From: a virus
IMG/VR virus record: IMGVR_UViG_3300042375_000862
Location: 80,040-144,039 of that record
Strand: one strand, 5' to 3'
Length of the DNA: 64,000 nt
The position numbers were made by a program, and so were the translations under genes. This document shows, piece by piece, positions 26,448 to 34,080 of this stretch; within the stretch, counting starts at the first letter, position 1, and each line of letters starts with the position of its first letter. Under the pieces are notes generated by a model. The model saw only the letters and a list, made by a program, of their open reading frames with translations, searched no databases and was not told the origin of the DNA.

Positions 26448-26941
26448 TAAAACAAAATAAACTATTTAGTAAAGAGGAGTGTCAGTCCATTATTTTTTAT
26501 GGAAGTAATAATATTACCGATTGGGATTATAACGATAGAAAATACCACTCACAACCAATTAATTATTCATTAGATACTAAATGGTTATTTGATAAGTTAA
26601 AGGATTTTGTTGAAAGAGAAACAACAATTAGGATTAGAACAATAAAAAAAACGATACATTTTCATAAATTTACAAAAGGTGATTGGTTTGGAAAACATAA
26701 CGATGTTAGAGATAGAAGATTATACGCCGTGGGAGTTTTATTGAACGATGATTTTGAAGGTGGTGATTTTAAATTATACAACCCAAATGAAATTATATTA
26801 GATAAAGTTATTGGAAATACATATTTATTTGATGTAAGAATAGACCACGAAATAACACCAATTTTAGATGGAGAACGATATTCTTTATTGTGGTTTTTAC
26901 AAAACGAACATGTAAAAATAGAAACAAATAAATTAATATAA
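26444..26941 (+). CDS. 2-oxoglutarate/Fe(II) oxygenase-like protein
   Basis: A 165-residue P4H-like oxygenase, paralogue of the gene before it (both have LFSKEECQSI). It reads WFGKHNDVRDRRLYAVGVLLND (H-x-D), EGGDFKLY, and DHEITPILDGERYSLLWF for the distal His and Arg. All triad positions are present. No tail of the KTLI type; it ends NKLI. Confidence 0.75.
   Translation: MIKQNKLFSKEECQSIIFYGSNNITDWDYNDRKYHSQPINYSLDTKWLFDKLKDFVERETTIRIRTIKKTIHFHKFTKGDWFGKHNDVRDRRLYAVGVLLNDDFEGGDFKLYNPNEIILDKVIGNTYLFDVRIDHEITPILDGERYSLLWFLQNEHVKIETNKLI
26463..26491 (+). repeat. 29-bp direct repeat, copy 2
   Basis: Second identical copy of the sequence at 25915-25943, 548 bases downstream and in the same reading-frame position of the next oxygenase gene. 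Confidence 0.9.
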
Positions 26942-26942
26942 T

Positions 26943-27593
26943 ATGGAAAAAATATACTTTGATGATGAGACATACATATGGAAAACTAAATTTGATATAT
27001 CACATATGAAAGATAGTGTATTAGAAGAATGCCTTATTATTATTAAAGATATGGAAGATTTAAAGCCGACGGATGCTTTTGGATTCTTTAGTGAATGGAA
27101 AGAAAATATAGATTTTAATGGTAATTTTGAATCAACTGCAAAAATACATGAAATAGTTAAAGAAGGAATAAATGTGTGTATTGAATTGTTTAATGAAAAT
27201 ATAAAATTACCATACAATAAAATAAATACAGAGGCGTGGATAAATGTTGTGAGAGCTAAAAATCCAAAGCAAAAAGATATTTCTAAGGAAAACGAAATAG
27301 TAATGCACAATCATACTGATTTAAATCATATGAGTAAAGTTTTTAGACCTGATTACACATATGTTCACTATGTTCAGATGCCTGATAATTTAGAAGGTAA
27401 CGATGGTGTGTTATACATAGAGGGTAAAGATGGAATTATTTATAATATTCTTCCAAAAGAAAATGATATAATAATAATGGAAGGAAGAGTTCCACACGTA
27501 CCTGCCTCTGCTAGAAAATCTACCAAAGATAGAATAGTTATAGCGGGTAATGTTGGATTTGAAATGATTAAAAAAACAAATACCTTAATATGA
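26943..27593 (+). CDS. 2-oxoglutarate/Fe(II) oxygenase-like protein (TIGR02466-like fold)
   Basis: A 216-residue protein of a different subfamily. MHNHTDLNHMSKVF gives H-x2-D or H-x-T-D near residue 123, followed by YVHYVQMPD, GNDGVLYIEGKDG and EGRVPHVPASARKSTKDRIVIAGNV with the distal His and Arg. The arrangement fits a cupin-type 2-oxoglutarate oxygenase, although the H-x-D is less standard than in its neighbours. It ends NTLI and overlaps the next gene (ATGA). Confidence 0.55.
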   Translation: MEKIYFDDETYIWKTKFDISHMKDSVLEECLIIIKDMEDLKPTDAFGFFSEWKENIDFNGNFESTAKIHEIVKEGINVCIELFNENIKLPYNKINTEAWINVVRAKNPKQKDISKENEIVMHNHTDLNHMSKVFRPDYTYVHYVQMPDNLEGNDGVLYIEGKDGIIYNILPKENDIIIMEGRVPHVPASARKSTKDRIVIAGNVGFEMIKKTNTLI

Positions 27594-28393
27594 GTCCATT
27601 AGAATATTGGAAACCTGAGACTTTTGAAATCTCATCATTTAAGTTTAAATTAGATGAACGAAAAAACAAAATATTTAAAACATCGGGATCAGATAATACA
27701 GGTTTATGTACCTACACCTATAATGAATTAGGATTTAGGGGGGATAGTATAAAAAAAGAAGGATTTAAAGTAATGTCTTTGGGTTGTTCAATTACGGAAG
27801 GAGTTGGTGTAAATGATAATGAAACTTGGCCTGCACAATTTTGTAGTCATATGGAAAATGCGGTAAATTTTAATTTCGGAACAGGTGGAAGAAGTAATGA
27901 TTTTATATGTAGATGTTTAATGAGTTATTATGATTTGATTAAACCAGATTTGGTTTTAATAATGTATACATTCCCACATAGAAGAGAAATTTATACCGAA
28001 GATGGTGGAATTGAACCATTTATTCCAACAACTTCTTGGGGTTATTTAAAGGAGACGGATGACGGTATTAAAACACAAGAATATTTAACTTATTTACAAA
28101 ATAATAATGAGGACATAATAAATTGGTATAAAAATCATTTATTAATAAAATATTTTTTAGAATCAAAAAAATGTAATTGGATTTGGAATGGTGGAGAATT
28201 AAAATCACTTGAATATGATGACCCCAATAGGTTTGATGGAGATTACGGGAAATATTTAGATTTAGGTGTGGATAATCATCATCCAGGTCCAAACCATAAT
28301 AAAACATATGCTCATAATTTACATGATTTTATATCAAAAAATTTCCCACAGTACATAAATAATTTACCAAAAAATATAGAAAATTTGATTTGA
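27590..28393 (+). CDS. SGNH/GDSL-like hydrolase
   Basis: A 267-residue protein with VMSLGCSITEGVGV (nucleophile block) preceded by a 60-residue region with NELGFRGD, then GTGGRSNDF (Gly/Asn block) and a DNHHPGPNHNK stretch near the C-terminus holding the Asp/His pair. It closes the modification island, just before the promoter of the large fused glycosyltransferase gene. It probably acts on acyl groups of glycans. Confidence 0.65.
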   Translation: MSPLEYWKPETFEISSFKFKLDERKNKIFKTSGSDNTGLCTYTYNELGFRGDSIKKEGFKVMSLGCSITEGVGVNDNETWPAQFCSHMENAVNFNFGTGGRSNDFICRCLMSYYDLIKPDLVLIMYTFPHRREIYTEDGGIEPFIPTTSWGYLKETDDGIKTQEYLTYLQNNNEDIINWYKNHLLIKYFLESKKCNWIWNGGELKSLEYDDPNRFDGDYGKYLDLGVDNHHPGPNHNKTYAHNLHDFISKNFPQYINNLPKNIENLI

Positions 28394-28419
28394 TTTTTCA
28401 TTTATTTTCATTATATTAT
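28389..28419 (+). promoter_or_regulatory. Bacteroidota-type promoter, large fused GT gene
   Basis: TTTG, 19 bases, then TATATTAT, five bases before the ATG at 28425. The 19-base spacer contains TTTTTCATTTATTTT, almost the same as the spacer before the gene at 58872. Confidence 0.55.
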
Positions 28420-28424
28420 CATTA

Positions 28425-31421
28425 ATGAAAATACTTGCACATACATGTTTTATCGGAGTAACAGGATATGCTAATCACGCAAAGTCCTTTTTTTGTGCTC
28501 TGAACAAATACCACACAGTTAAGGTTAGAAACTCTACCATAGGTGGGGGTTGGAAGGGAATGAACGATACACCTCATGATGATGAACCATATATCACCGA
28601 TGAGATGAAGGATATGTTAATTCTACAAACCCTAATCAATGGTGATGGTAGTAGATCTCATTTACCTATGTATGGTTATAAGAATGATTATAAACCTGAC
28701 GTTCATATTGTATTGGTGGATATGAACAACTATTATTTTCACGAGAATTACGATGGATATAAGATAGCATATAACGTTTGGGAATCAACACGTTACCCAC
28801 AAGATTTCTTTAAAAGATTAATGTATTTTGATGAGGTATGGGTACCGACCCAATGGCAGTTTGATTGTTTGGTTGAACAAGGATATCCATCATCAAAAAT
28901 ATCAATTGTACCTGAAGGAGTTGATGTGGAGACATTTAAACCGTTAAATAAGACACCAAAGAAAGATAAATTTAGATTCTTACACTTTGGTAGATGGGAT
29001 TATAGAAAAGGAACTACAGAGGTTTTAAGGACATTTGGTGAGGTTTTTAAAGGTAGAACCGATGTGGAGTTGATTGCGTCAGTTGAAAACCCATACGCAT
29101 ACGACGGAATGAAGACCACAGATGAAAGGGTTAAGTATCATAATATTAATGATGAGAATATTAACTTTATTAAGTTCACCCCAAGAGAGGATTATGTGAA
29201 GTATCTACAAGAAGGTGACGTGTTCGTTACTTGTGCTCGTAGTGAGGGATGGAACTTACCGTTGATTGAGGCTATGGCTTGTGGAACACCATCAATTTAC
29301 TCTAATTGGGGAGGTCAATTAGAATTTGCGGAAGGTAATGGTGTTCCCGTTAAGATAGATGGTTTAAGACCTGCAAATGTGGAACATAAAGATTTCCCTG
29401 GTGAATATTGTGAACCAGATTGGAAAGATTTGGGAGAACAAATGTTAAATGTAATGAATGATTATAAAAAGTTTAAATCATTCGCAATAGAAGAATCAAA
29501 GGAAATTCATATAGATTTCAATTGGGATAAAATAGCAAAAACAGCATCAGAAATATTAATGGAAAAGAAAACAATTAGAGAAGATGATTTTTATAAATCA
29601 GGAAAATTCTACACAGATGTAGACGTATTAGAAAATTTAGGGGACATTAAAGATTACCAAGGAGGGACTCTTGAAGTTGCGGATAAGTTTGGTTGGCCGA
29701 GAGCAATTTATCATGAAATTTTTAATTTAAAAGATTATTATAAATTCCCCAATCAAGACAAACGAATATTTGATGGAGATGTGGTAGTTGATTTAGGAGG
29801 AAACTTAGGTATCTTTAATAGATGGGCTTATAGTCAAGGTGCGTCTAAAGTAATTTCATTTGAACCAGATAGAAGGTATTTCCAATTACTTTCAAAAAAT
29901 GCCGACCCACGTTCAATATTATATAATGGTGCAATTGCGGATGAGATGGGTGAATTGGTTTTATCCGAAACTGGACATTTAGGTGGATCTACATTATTGG
30001 AAACAAATGAAGTAACTAACACTTATGCTGTTAAAACATATACATTAAATCATTTGTTTGAAACAGGTGTTGTAAATAAAATAGATTTTTTAAAGATGGA
30101 TATTGAAGGTGCTGAACATCACGCATTTTTAGGTATATCGGATGAAAATCTATTAAAGGTTAGAAACATAGCAATGGAATATCACCATAATTTATTAGGG
30201 TATAATGTTGAACTAAGAGAAAACCTTATCAAAAGAATGGCAGGATTAGGATTTGGTCATTTTACTTTATTTTGTGGAGGTAACGACAACTTACAAATGT
30301 TATATTTTGAAAGAAAGGTCGCATCAAATAGAAGAACAAATGTACATTTCGTAGATGGTCCATTTGTTGAAATTAATGAGGATAATGAACACCAGTACAA
30401 TGTTCAATTTATTGATGGGGATACGGGTGACATTGTCTATGAAACCAACATCAAGAGTAATCATTGGACAAGAGCATCTAAAAAATATTATGTTAATTGG
30501 ATTGTTAAGATTAAAGGTATTGATAATAATTTTTATAGAGAGGAGAAATTTAATCCTGAAGGTCAAAGAATTATGATATGTTTCGAATCTAAATCTTTGG
30601 GGGATAGTTTAGCGTGGATACCATATGTAGAAGAGTTTAGAATTAAAAATAAGTGTCATATTATATGTTCAACATTTAAAAATGATTTATTTAAAGGGCA
30701 ATATCCTGAAATTGAATTTGTGGAACCTGGTGTTGGGGTGAATAACATTTATGGTCTATATAGATTAGGTTTATTTTATGATGATAAAAGAACAATTAGA
30801 TATGATAATCATCCGTCCAATCCTAAAGTAGAACCATTGGGTAAAATGGCAACGGATATATTGGGTTTAGAATATAAAGAGATTAGACCTAAATTACCAA
30901 CTTTTAGTAATAAGAAAAAGAAAAGAGTGTGTATTGCTGTCCATTCAACATCACAATGTAAGTATTGGAACAACGCAACAGGATGGCAACAAGTGGTTAA
31001 TCATCTTAAAAGGAAAGGTTATGAGGTAAGATTATTATCTAGAGAAGAGGATGGATATATGGGTAATAAGAACCCACAAGGGGTCGTACAACAAAAATCA
31101 GGACCAATCGAGAAGGTAATTCAAGTTTTAGAAGAGTCGGAACTTTTTATAGGTATTGGTAGTGGATTAAGTTGGTTGGCGTGGTCTGTGGGTATTCCTT
31201 GTGTCATCATTTCAGGTTTTAGTGAGGAATATAGTGAACCAACAATCGGAGTTTCAAGAATTATTAATAAAGATGTTTGTCATGGATGTTGGAATGTTTA
31301 CGATTTTAACCCTGGAGATTGGAACTGGTGCCCTGTAAATAAAGGTACAAAACAACAATTTGAATGTTCCAAATCAATCACAGGTCAAGATGTCATAAAA
31401 GAAATTGATAAATTAATATAA
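28425..31421 (+). CDS. GT4-FkbM-heptosyltransferase fusion
   Basis: A 998-residue multi-domain protein. Residues 1-385 form a GT4 glycosyltransferase (FLHFGRWDYRKGT and RSEGWNLPLIEAMACGTP). Residues about 450-610 are an FkbM-like methyltransferase (VVVDLGGNLGIFNRWA, SFEPD, LKMDIEGAEHH). Residues about 715-998 resemble autotransporter O-heptosyltransferases of the TibC/BAHT type (FESKSLGDSLAWIPYVEEF, GIGSGLSWLAWSVGIP), including the Cys-rich iron motif: Cys952, Cys955, Cys969 and Cys981 around CHGCWN, GDWNWCP and KGTKQQFEC. It probably glycosylates a protein; the collagen-like fibre gene follows directly. Confidence 0.8.
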   Translation: MKILAHTCFIGVTGYANHAKSFFCALNKYHTVKVRNSTIGGGWKGMNDTPHDDEPYITDEMKDMLILQTLINGDGSRSHLPMYGYKNDYKPDVHIVLVDMNNYYFHENYDGYKIAYNVWESTRYPQDFFKRLMYFDEVWVPTQWQFDCLVEQGYPSSKISIVPEGVDVETFKPLNKTPKKDKFRFLHFGRWDYRKGTTEVLRTFGEVFKGRTDVELIASVENPYAYDGMKTTDERVKYHNINDENINFIKFTPREDYVKYLQEGDVFVTCARSEGWNLPLIEAMACGTPSIYSNWGGQLEFAEGNGVPVKIDGLRPANVEHKDFPGEYCEPDWKDLGEQMLNVMNDYKKFKSFAIEESKEIHIDFNWDKIAKTASEILMEKKTIREDDFYKSGKFYTDVDVLENLGDIKDYQGGTLEVADKFGWPRAIYHEIFNLKDYYKFPNQDKRIFDGDVVVDLGGNLGIFNRWAYSQGASKVISFEPDRRYFQLLSKNADPRSILYNGAIADEMGELVLSETGHLGGSTLLETNEVTNTYAVKTYTLNHLFETGVVNKIDFLKMDIEGAEHHAFLGISDENLLKVRNIAMEYHHNLLGYNVELRENLIKRMAGLGFGHFTLFCGGNDNLQMLYFERKVASNRRTNVHFVDGPFVEINEDNEHQYNVQFIDGDTGDIVYETNIKSNHWTRASKKYYVNWIVKIKGIDNNFYREEKFNPEGQRIMICFESKSLGDSLAWIPYVEEFRIKNKCHIICSTFKNDLFKGQYPEIEFVEPGVGVNNIYGLYRLGLFYDDKRTIRYDNHPSNPKVEPLGKMATDILGLEYKEIRPKLPTFSNKKKKRVCIAVHSTSQCKYWNNATGWQQVVNHLKRKGYEVRLLSREEDGYMGNKNPQGVVQQKSGPIEKVIQVLEESELFIGIGSGLSWLAWSVGIPCVIISGFSEEYSEPTIGVSRIINKDVCHGCWNVYDFNPGDWNWCPVNKGTKQQFECSKSITGQDVIKEIDKLI

Positions 31422-31459
31422 AAATTTATAGATTTATTTCACAAATGTGATTTATAAAG

Positions 31460-31467
31460 TATTTATT
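31460..31467 (+). promoter_or_regulatory. AGTATTTAT motif before fibre gene
   Basis: AGTATTTATT about 20 bases before the ATG of the fibre gene, in the 66-base gap after the fused glycosyltransferase. It matches the motif before the Hint-domain gene and other probable late genes. Confidence 0.3.
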
Positions 31468-31487
31468 AGGGTATAACAATATAACCT

Positions 31488-33299
31488 ATGAAAATATTTG
31501 ACGCAAACATCTCGGGATCACTTAATGTATCGGGCGCAGCTCGTTTTTTTGGAGATCTTCAGGTAGACGGAACAATAAATGCCACCATAAGTGGTACCAC
31601 ATCAAACGCTTCGGCCCTAAACACAACAGGTTCCGCTCGTTTTGCAACCACAGGTAGTAACCTATTCACCGCAAATCAGACAATTAGTGGATCAATAATT
31701 CCTTCTGTTAATAATGCTTACGATTTAGGTGACGCAACACATTGGTGGAAGGACATCTACGTATCAACAGGATCTATCTTTATTGGTGGAATTAAAGCTA
31801 TCAGTACAAACTCTGATGGTACAATACAAGTAGGTGCTCAAGTTGTACAAACTTCAGCGAGTTTGGCTTCAGTGGGTCTTCCAGTTCCTCCAACAGGTTC
31901 AGCAGGATCAAGTCAAAGTACATTAGTAGGTAGTCAAAATATTACAGGTAGTCAATCTATCACAGGTAGTATGTCGGTTAGTGGTAGTATGGTTGTGACT
32001 GGTTCATTATTCATTAACGGAACATCATATACAGCAGCTTCTTCAGGAACATCAGGTTCTAACGGAACTAACGGTTCATCAGGTACTAGCGGTTCTAATG
32101 GAACTGACGGTACTTCAGGTACAAACGGTTCTTCAGGAAGTAACGGAACAAATGGTTCTTCAGGAACAAGTGGTAGTAATGGTACGAACGGTTCATCAGG
32201 TTCTAATGGAACGAATGGTAGTTCAGGTTCATCAGGTTCCAATGGTACAAATGGTACTTCTGGTTCCAATGGTACAAATGGTTCTTCAGGTTCTAATGGA
32301 ACTAATGGTTCTTCAGGAACTTCAATCACAACATCAGGTACTAACAATAAAGTAGTTAAATTTACTTCTGCATCAACTGTGGGTGACTCATCAATAACTG
32401 ATGATGGTACAACTGTAACTATTGGCGGTAATTTGGTCGTTTCTGGTACATCTACAACAGTCAACTCAACAACCGTTGAAATTGGAGATAATATTATATC
32501 ATTAAATGGTTCAGGAGCGGCAAATGCGGGTTTGGTTGTTAGAGACGCAACCGCAGCATCATTAGTATCAGGTTCGTTATTATGGAATACAACAACTGAT
32601 AAGTGGATAGCAGGTCCTTTAGGATCTGAACTTGAAATTGCAACTATTAGTGGTACACAAACACTTACAAACAAAACAATAAATGGTTCACAATTAGTTG
32701 ATACATCCGTTGCAAATGGTAAGTTAACTAACTCATCAGTAACGGTTTCAGCAGGAACAGGTATGAGTGGTGGTGGTGCGGTATCATTAGGTGGTACTGT
32801 AACATTAACAAATGCGGGTGTAACTTCGGCAGTTGCAGGTACAGGTGTTGGTGTAAGTGCAGGAACGGGAGCGGTTACAATATCAATCGGTCAAGCGGTT
32901 GCAACATCATCAAACGTTCAATTTAACGCATTACTTGTTGGTGCTGGTACTCCACCAACAACCGCAGGTTTAATTAGAGCAACAAATGATGTTATTGCGT
33001 ACTACGGTTCTGACGAAAGACTAAAAGAAAACATCACACCAATTGAAAATTCTTTAGATATCTTAAAACAAATAAATGGTTATTACTTCGATTGGAAGGA
33101 AATGCCAGGTATACATGAGAATGAAGGTCATGATATAGGGGTGGTTGCACAAGAAATTGGTGCAGTTTTACCTGAAATCGTAACAACAAGAGAGAACGGT
33201 TATATGGCGGTTAAATACGAAAAATTAGTTGCATTGTTAATTCAAACAAACAAAGAATTATTAAATCGTGTTGAAGCTTTAGAAGCAAAAATAAAATAA
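31488..33299 (+). CDS. Collagen-like tail fibre with S74 chaperone
   Basis: A 603-residue fibre protein. The N-terminal half has repeated SGS-type turns (SGSLNVSGAARFFGDLQVDG and GSMVVTGSLFINGT), typical of phage fibre beta-structure. About residues 186-280 form roughly 30 Gly-X-Y triplets using only Ser, Thr, Asn and one Asp. The C-terminus has SDERLKENITP with Ser508 and Lys513, the dyad of the peptidase S74 intramolecular chaperone, then a LEAKIK coiled-coil end. It trimerises and self-cleaves in the family. Host receptor binding is the likely role. Confidence 0.9.
   Translation: MKIFDANISGSLNVSGAARFFGDLQVDGTINATISGTTSNASALNTTGSARFATTGSNLFTANQTISGSIIPSVNNAYDLGDATHWWKDIYVSTGSIFIGGIKAISTNSDGTIQVGAQVVQTSASLASVGLPVPPTGSAGSSQSTLVGSQNITGSQSITGSMSVSGSMVVTGSLFINGTSYTAASSGTSGSNGTNGSSGTSGSNGTDGTSGTNGSSGSNGTNGSSGTSGSNGTNGSSGSNGTNGSSGSSGSNGTNGTSGSNGTNGSSGSNGTNGSSGTSITTSGTNNKVVKFTSASTVGDSSITDDGTTVTIGGNLVVSGTSTTVNSTTVEIGDNIISLNGSGAANAGLVVRDATAASLVSGSLLWNTTTDKWIAGPLGSELEIATISGTQTLTNKTINGSQLVDTSVANGKLTNSSVTVSAGTGMSGGGAVSLGGTVTLTNAGVTSAVAGTGVGVSAGTGAVTISIGQAVATSSNVQFNALLVGAGTPPTTAGLIRATNDVIAYYGSDERLKENITPIENSLDILKQINGYYFDWKEMPGIHENEGHDIGVVAQEIGAVLPEIVTTRENGYMAVKYEKLVALLIQTNKELLNRVEALEAKIK
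32044..32325 (+). repeat. Gly-X-Y tract coding repeat
   Basis: Imperfect 9-base and 27-base periodic DNA encoding about 30 Gly-X-Y triplets, dominated by GTN, GSS, GSN and GTS units. Third codon positions vary, so the repeat is old and kept at the protein level. Almost every Asn is followed by Gly then Ser or Thr. Confidence 0.9.
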
Positions 33300-33310
33300 T
33301 TACATTAAAC

Positions 33311-33347
33311 AATACTCACCGCGTCCTAAAAAAATGTGGTGAGTATT
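33311..33347 (+). terminator. Stem-loop after fibre gene
   Basis: A 10-base perfect stem (AATACTCACC with GGTGAGTATT) with a loop of 17 bases, 12 bases after the fibre stop. There is no clear T run after it, so it may be an mRNA-stabilising or processing hairpin rather than a classical terminator. Confidence 0.5.
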
Positions 33348-33351
33348 TATA
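33344..33351 (+). promoter_or_regulatory. AGTATTTATA motif before small structural gene
   Basis: TATTTATA, with AG before it, 29 bases before the ATG at 33381. It overlaps the right arm of the hairpin after the fibre gene. Confidence 0.25.
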
Positions 33352-33380
33352 ACAAAGAACTTAGTTAAAAGAAATATATC

Positions 33381-33599
33381 ATGGGTACAGTACCAGCAAC
33401 GGGAACCGAAGTAAGTATGGGAAGAATTAGTGTAGTTTTAGGACTGGCAGCTACTCCGGGTCAAGTACAAGTGGGGTTAAACTCAACTTTAGGTGTTGGA
33501 CGTAATAGATCATATTCAGCAGTTGCAAGTATACCTTCAGGTTCAGCATCACAAGAAAGTTCAGATTTCGGTGGTTTATCAGGATCGGGCACATATTAA
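33381..33599 (+). CDS. Small virion-like protein
   Basis: A 72-residue Gly/Ser-rich protein, starting GTVPATGTEVSMGRISVVLG and containing VQVGLNSTLGVGRN. The pattern TGT-x-ISMG-x-I followed by V-x-L-N-x-x-LG resembles short repeats in virion proteins of several phage groups, and the position behind the fibre gene fits a fibre or collar component. No enzyme motif is visible. The Ser-rich tail ends GSGTY. Confidence 0.45.
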   Translation: MGTVPATGTEVSMGRISVVLGLAATPGQVQVGLNSTLGVGRNRSYSAVASIPSGSASQESSDFGGLSGSGTY

Positions 33600-33600
33600 T

Positions 33601-33631
33601 TTTACATTTTCACCTTTTTTTCTTATATTAT
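33601..33631 (+). promoter_or_regulatory. Bacteroidota-type promoter variant
   Basis: TTTA, 19 bases, then TATATTAT, five bases before the ATG at 33637. The upstream element is weaker than elsewhere. Confidence 0.45.
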
Positions 33632-33636
33632 AATGT

Positions 33637-34080
33637 ATGGATTTACGTTATAAAAACTACCCCTCAAAATACGAATTACAATACGTTAAATGGAATGGAA
33701 TTAACTTTGATAGAGAAAGACTCATCAAGTTCATTAAACGTCTTAAATTGACCCGTTTCCTATCATTTATCCCATCTTTCAAAGAAGAACATACCATACT
33801 TAATGAGATACTTACATCTTATGACGATAAAATTATAAAAGGTTTATTGGAAAATGATGAAAACATATCAAGGATATGTTTTATTGAAAAATGGGCAAGG
33901 ATTGCATCCGTTGATATCCTCCTTACTAATGTTTATTCAAGATTAACATTTACAACAATTAGTAATTTACCTGTGAGTGATTATCAATTGTTAACAAAAA
34001 GAGTTGAGGAATTAATTTCATTAGCACAAAATTTCACAACACAAAAAGATAAAATTACCGATAACATACCCGGCACATGA
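33637..34080 (+). CDS. Unidentified protein
   Basis: A 147-residue mostly alpha-helical protein with many Lys and Leu residues (RERLIKFIKRLKLTRFLSF near residue 25, then LLENDENISRICFIEKW). No family recognised. It is followed by a GT2-type gene whose start overlaps its stop, so it could be a partner or structural component in that unit. Confidence 0.5.
   Translation: MDLRYKNYPSKYELQYVKWNGINFDRERLIKFIKRLKLTRFLSFIPSFKEEHTILNEILTSYDDKIIKGLLENDENISRICFIEKWARIASVDILLTNVYSRLTFTTISNLPVSDYQLLTKRVEELISLAQNFTTQKDKITDNIPGT

Noticed and set aside
32044-32325. Periodic DNA that could be taken for a CRISPR or tandem array
   Set aside because: It is a coding Gly-X-Y tract in a single frame, with synonymous variation; no spacer-repeat pattern.
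31952-32674. A 240-codon open frame on the minus strand, rich in Pro, Glu and Val, opposite the fibre repeat
   Set aside because: It is the mirror of a Gly-X-Y repeat; Pro/Val/Glu-rich antisense frames are expected from that DNA, and there is no promoter or start context.
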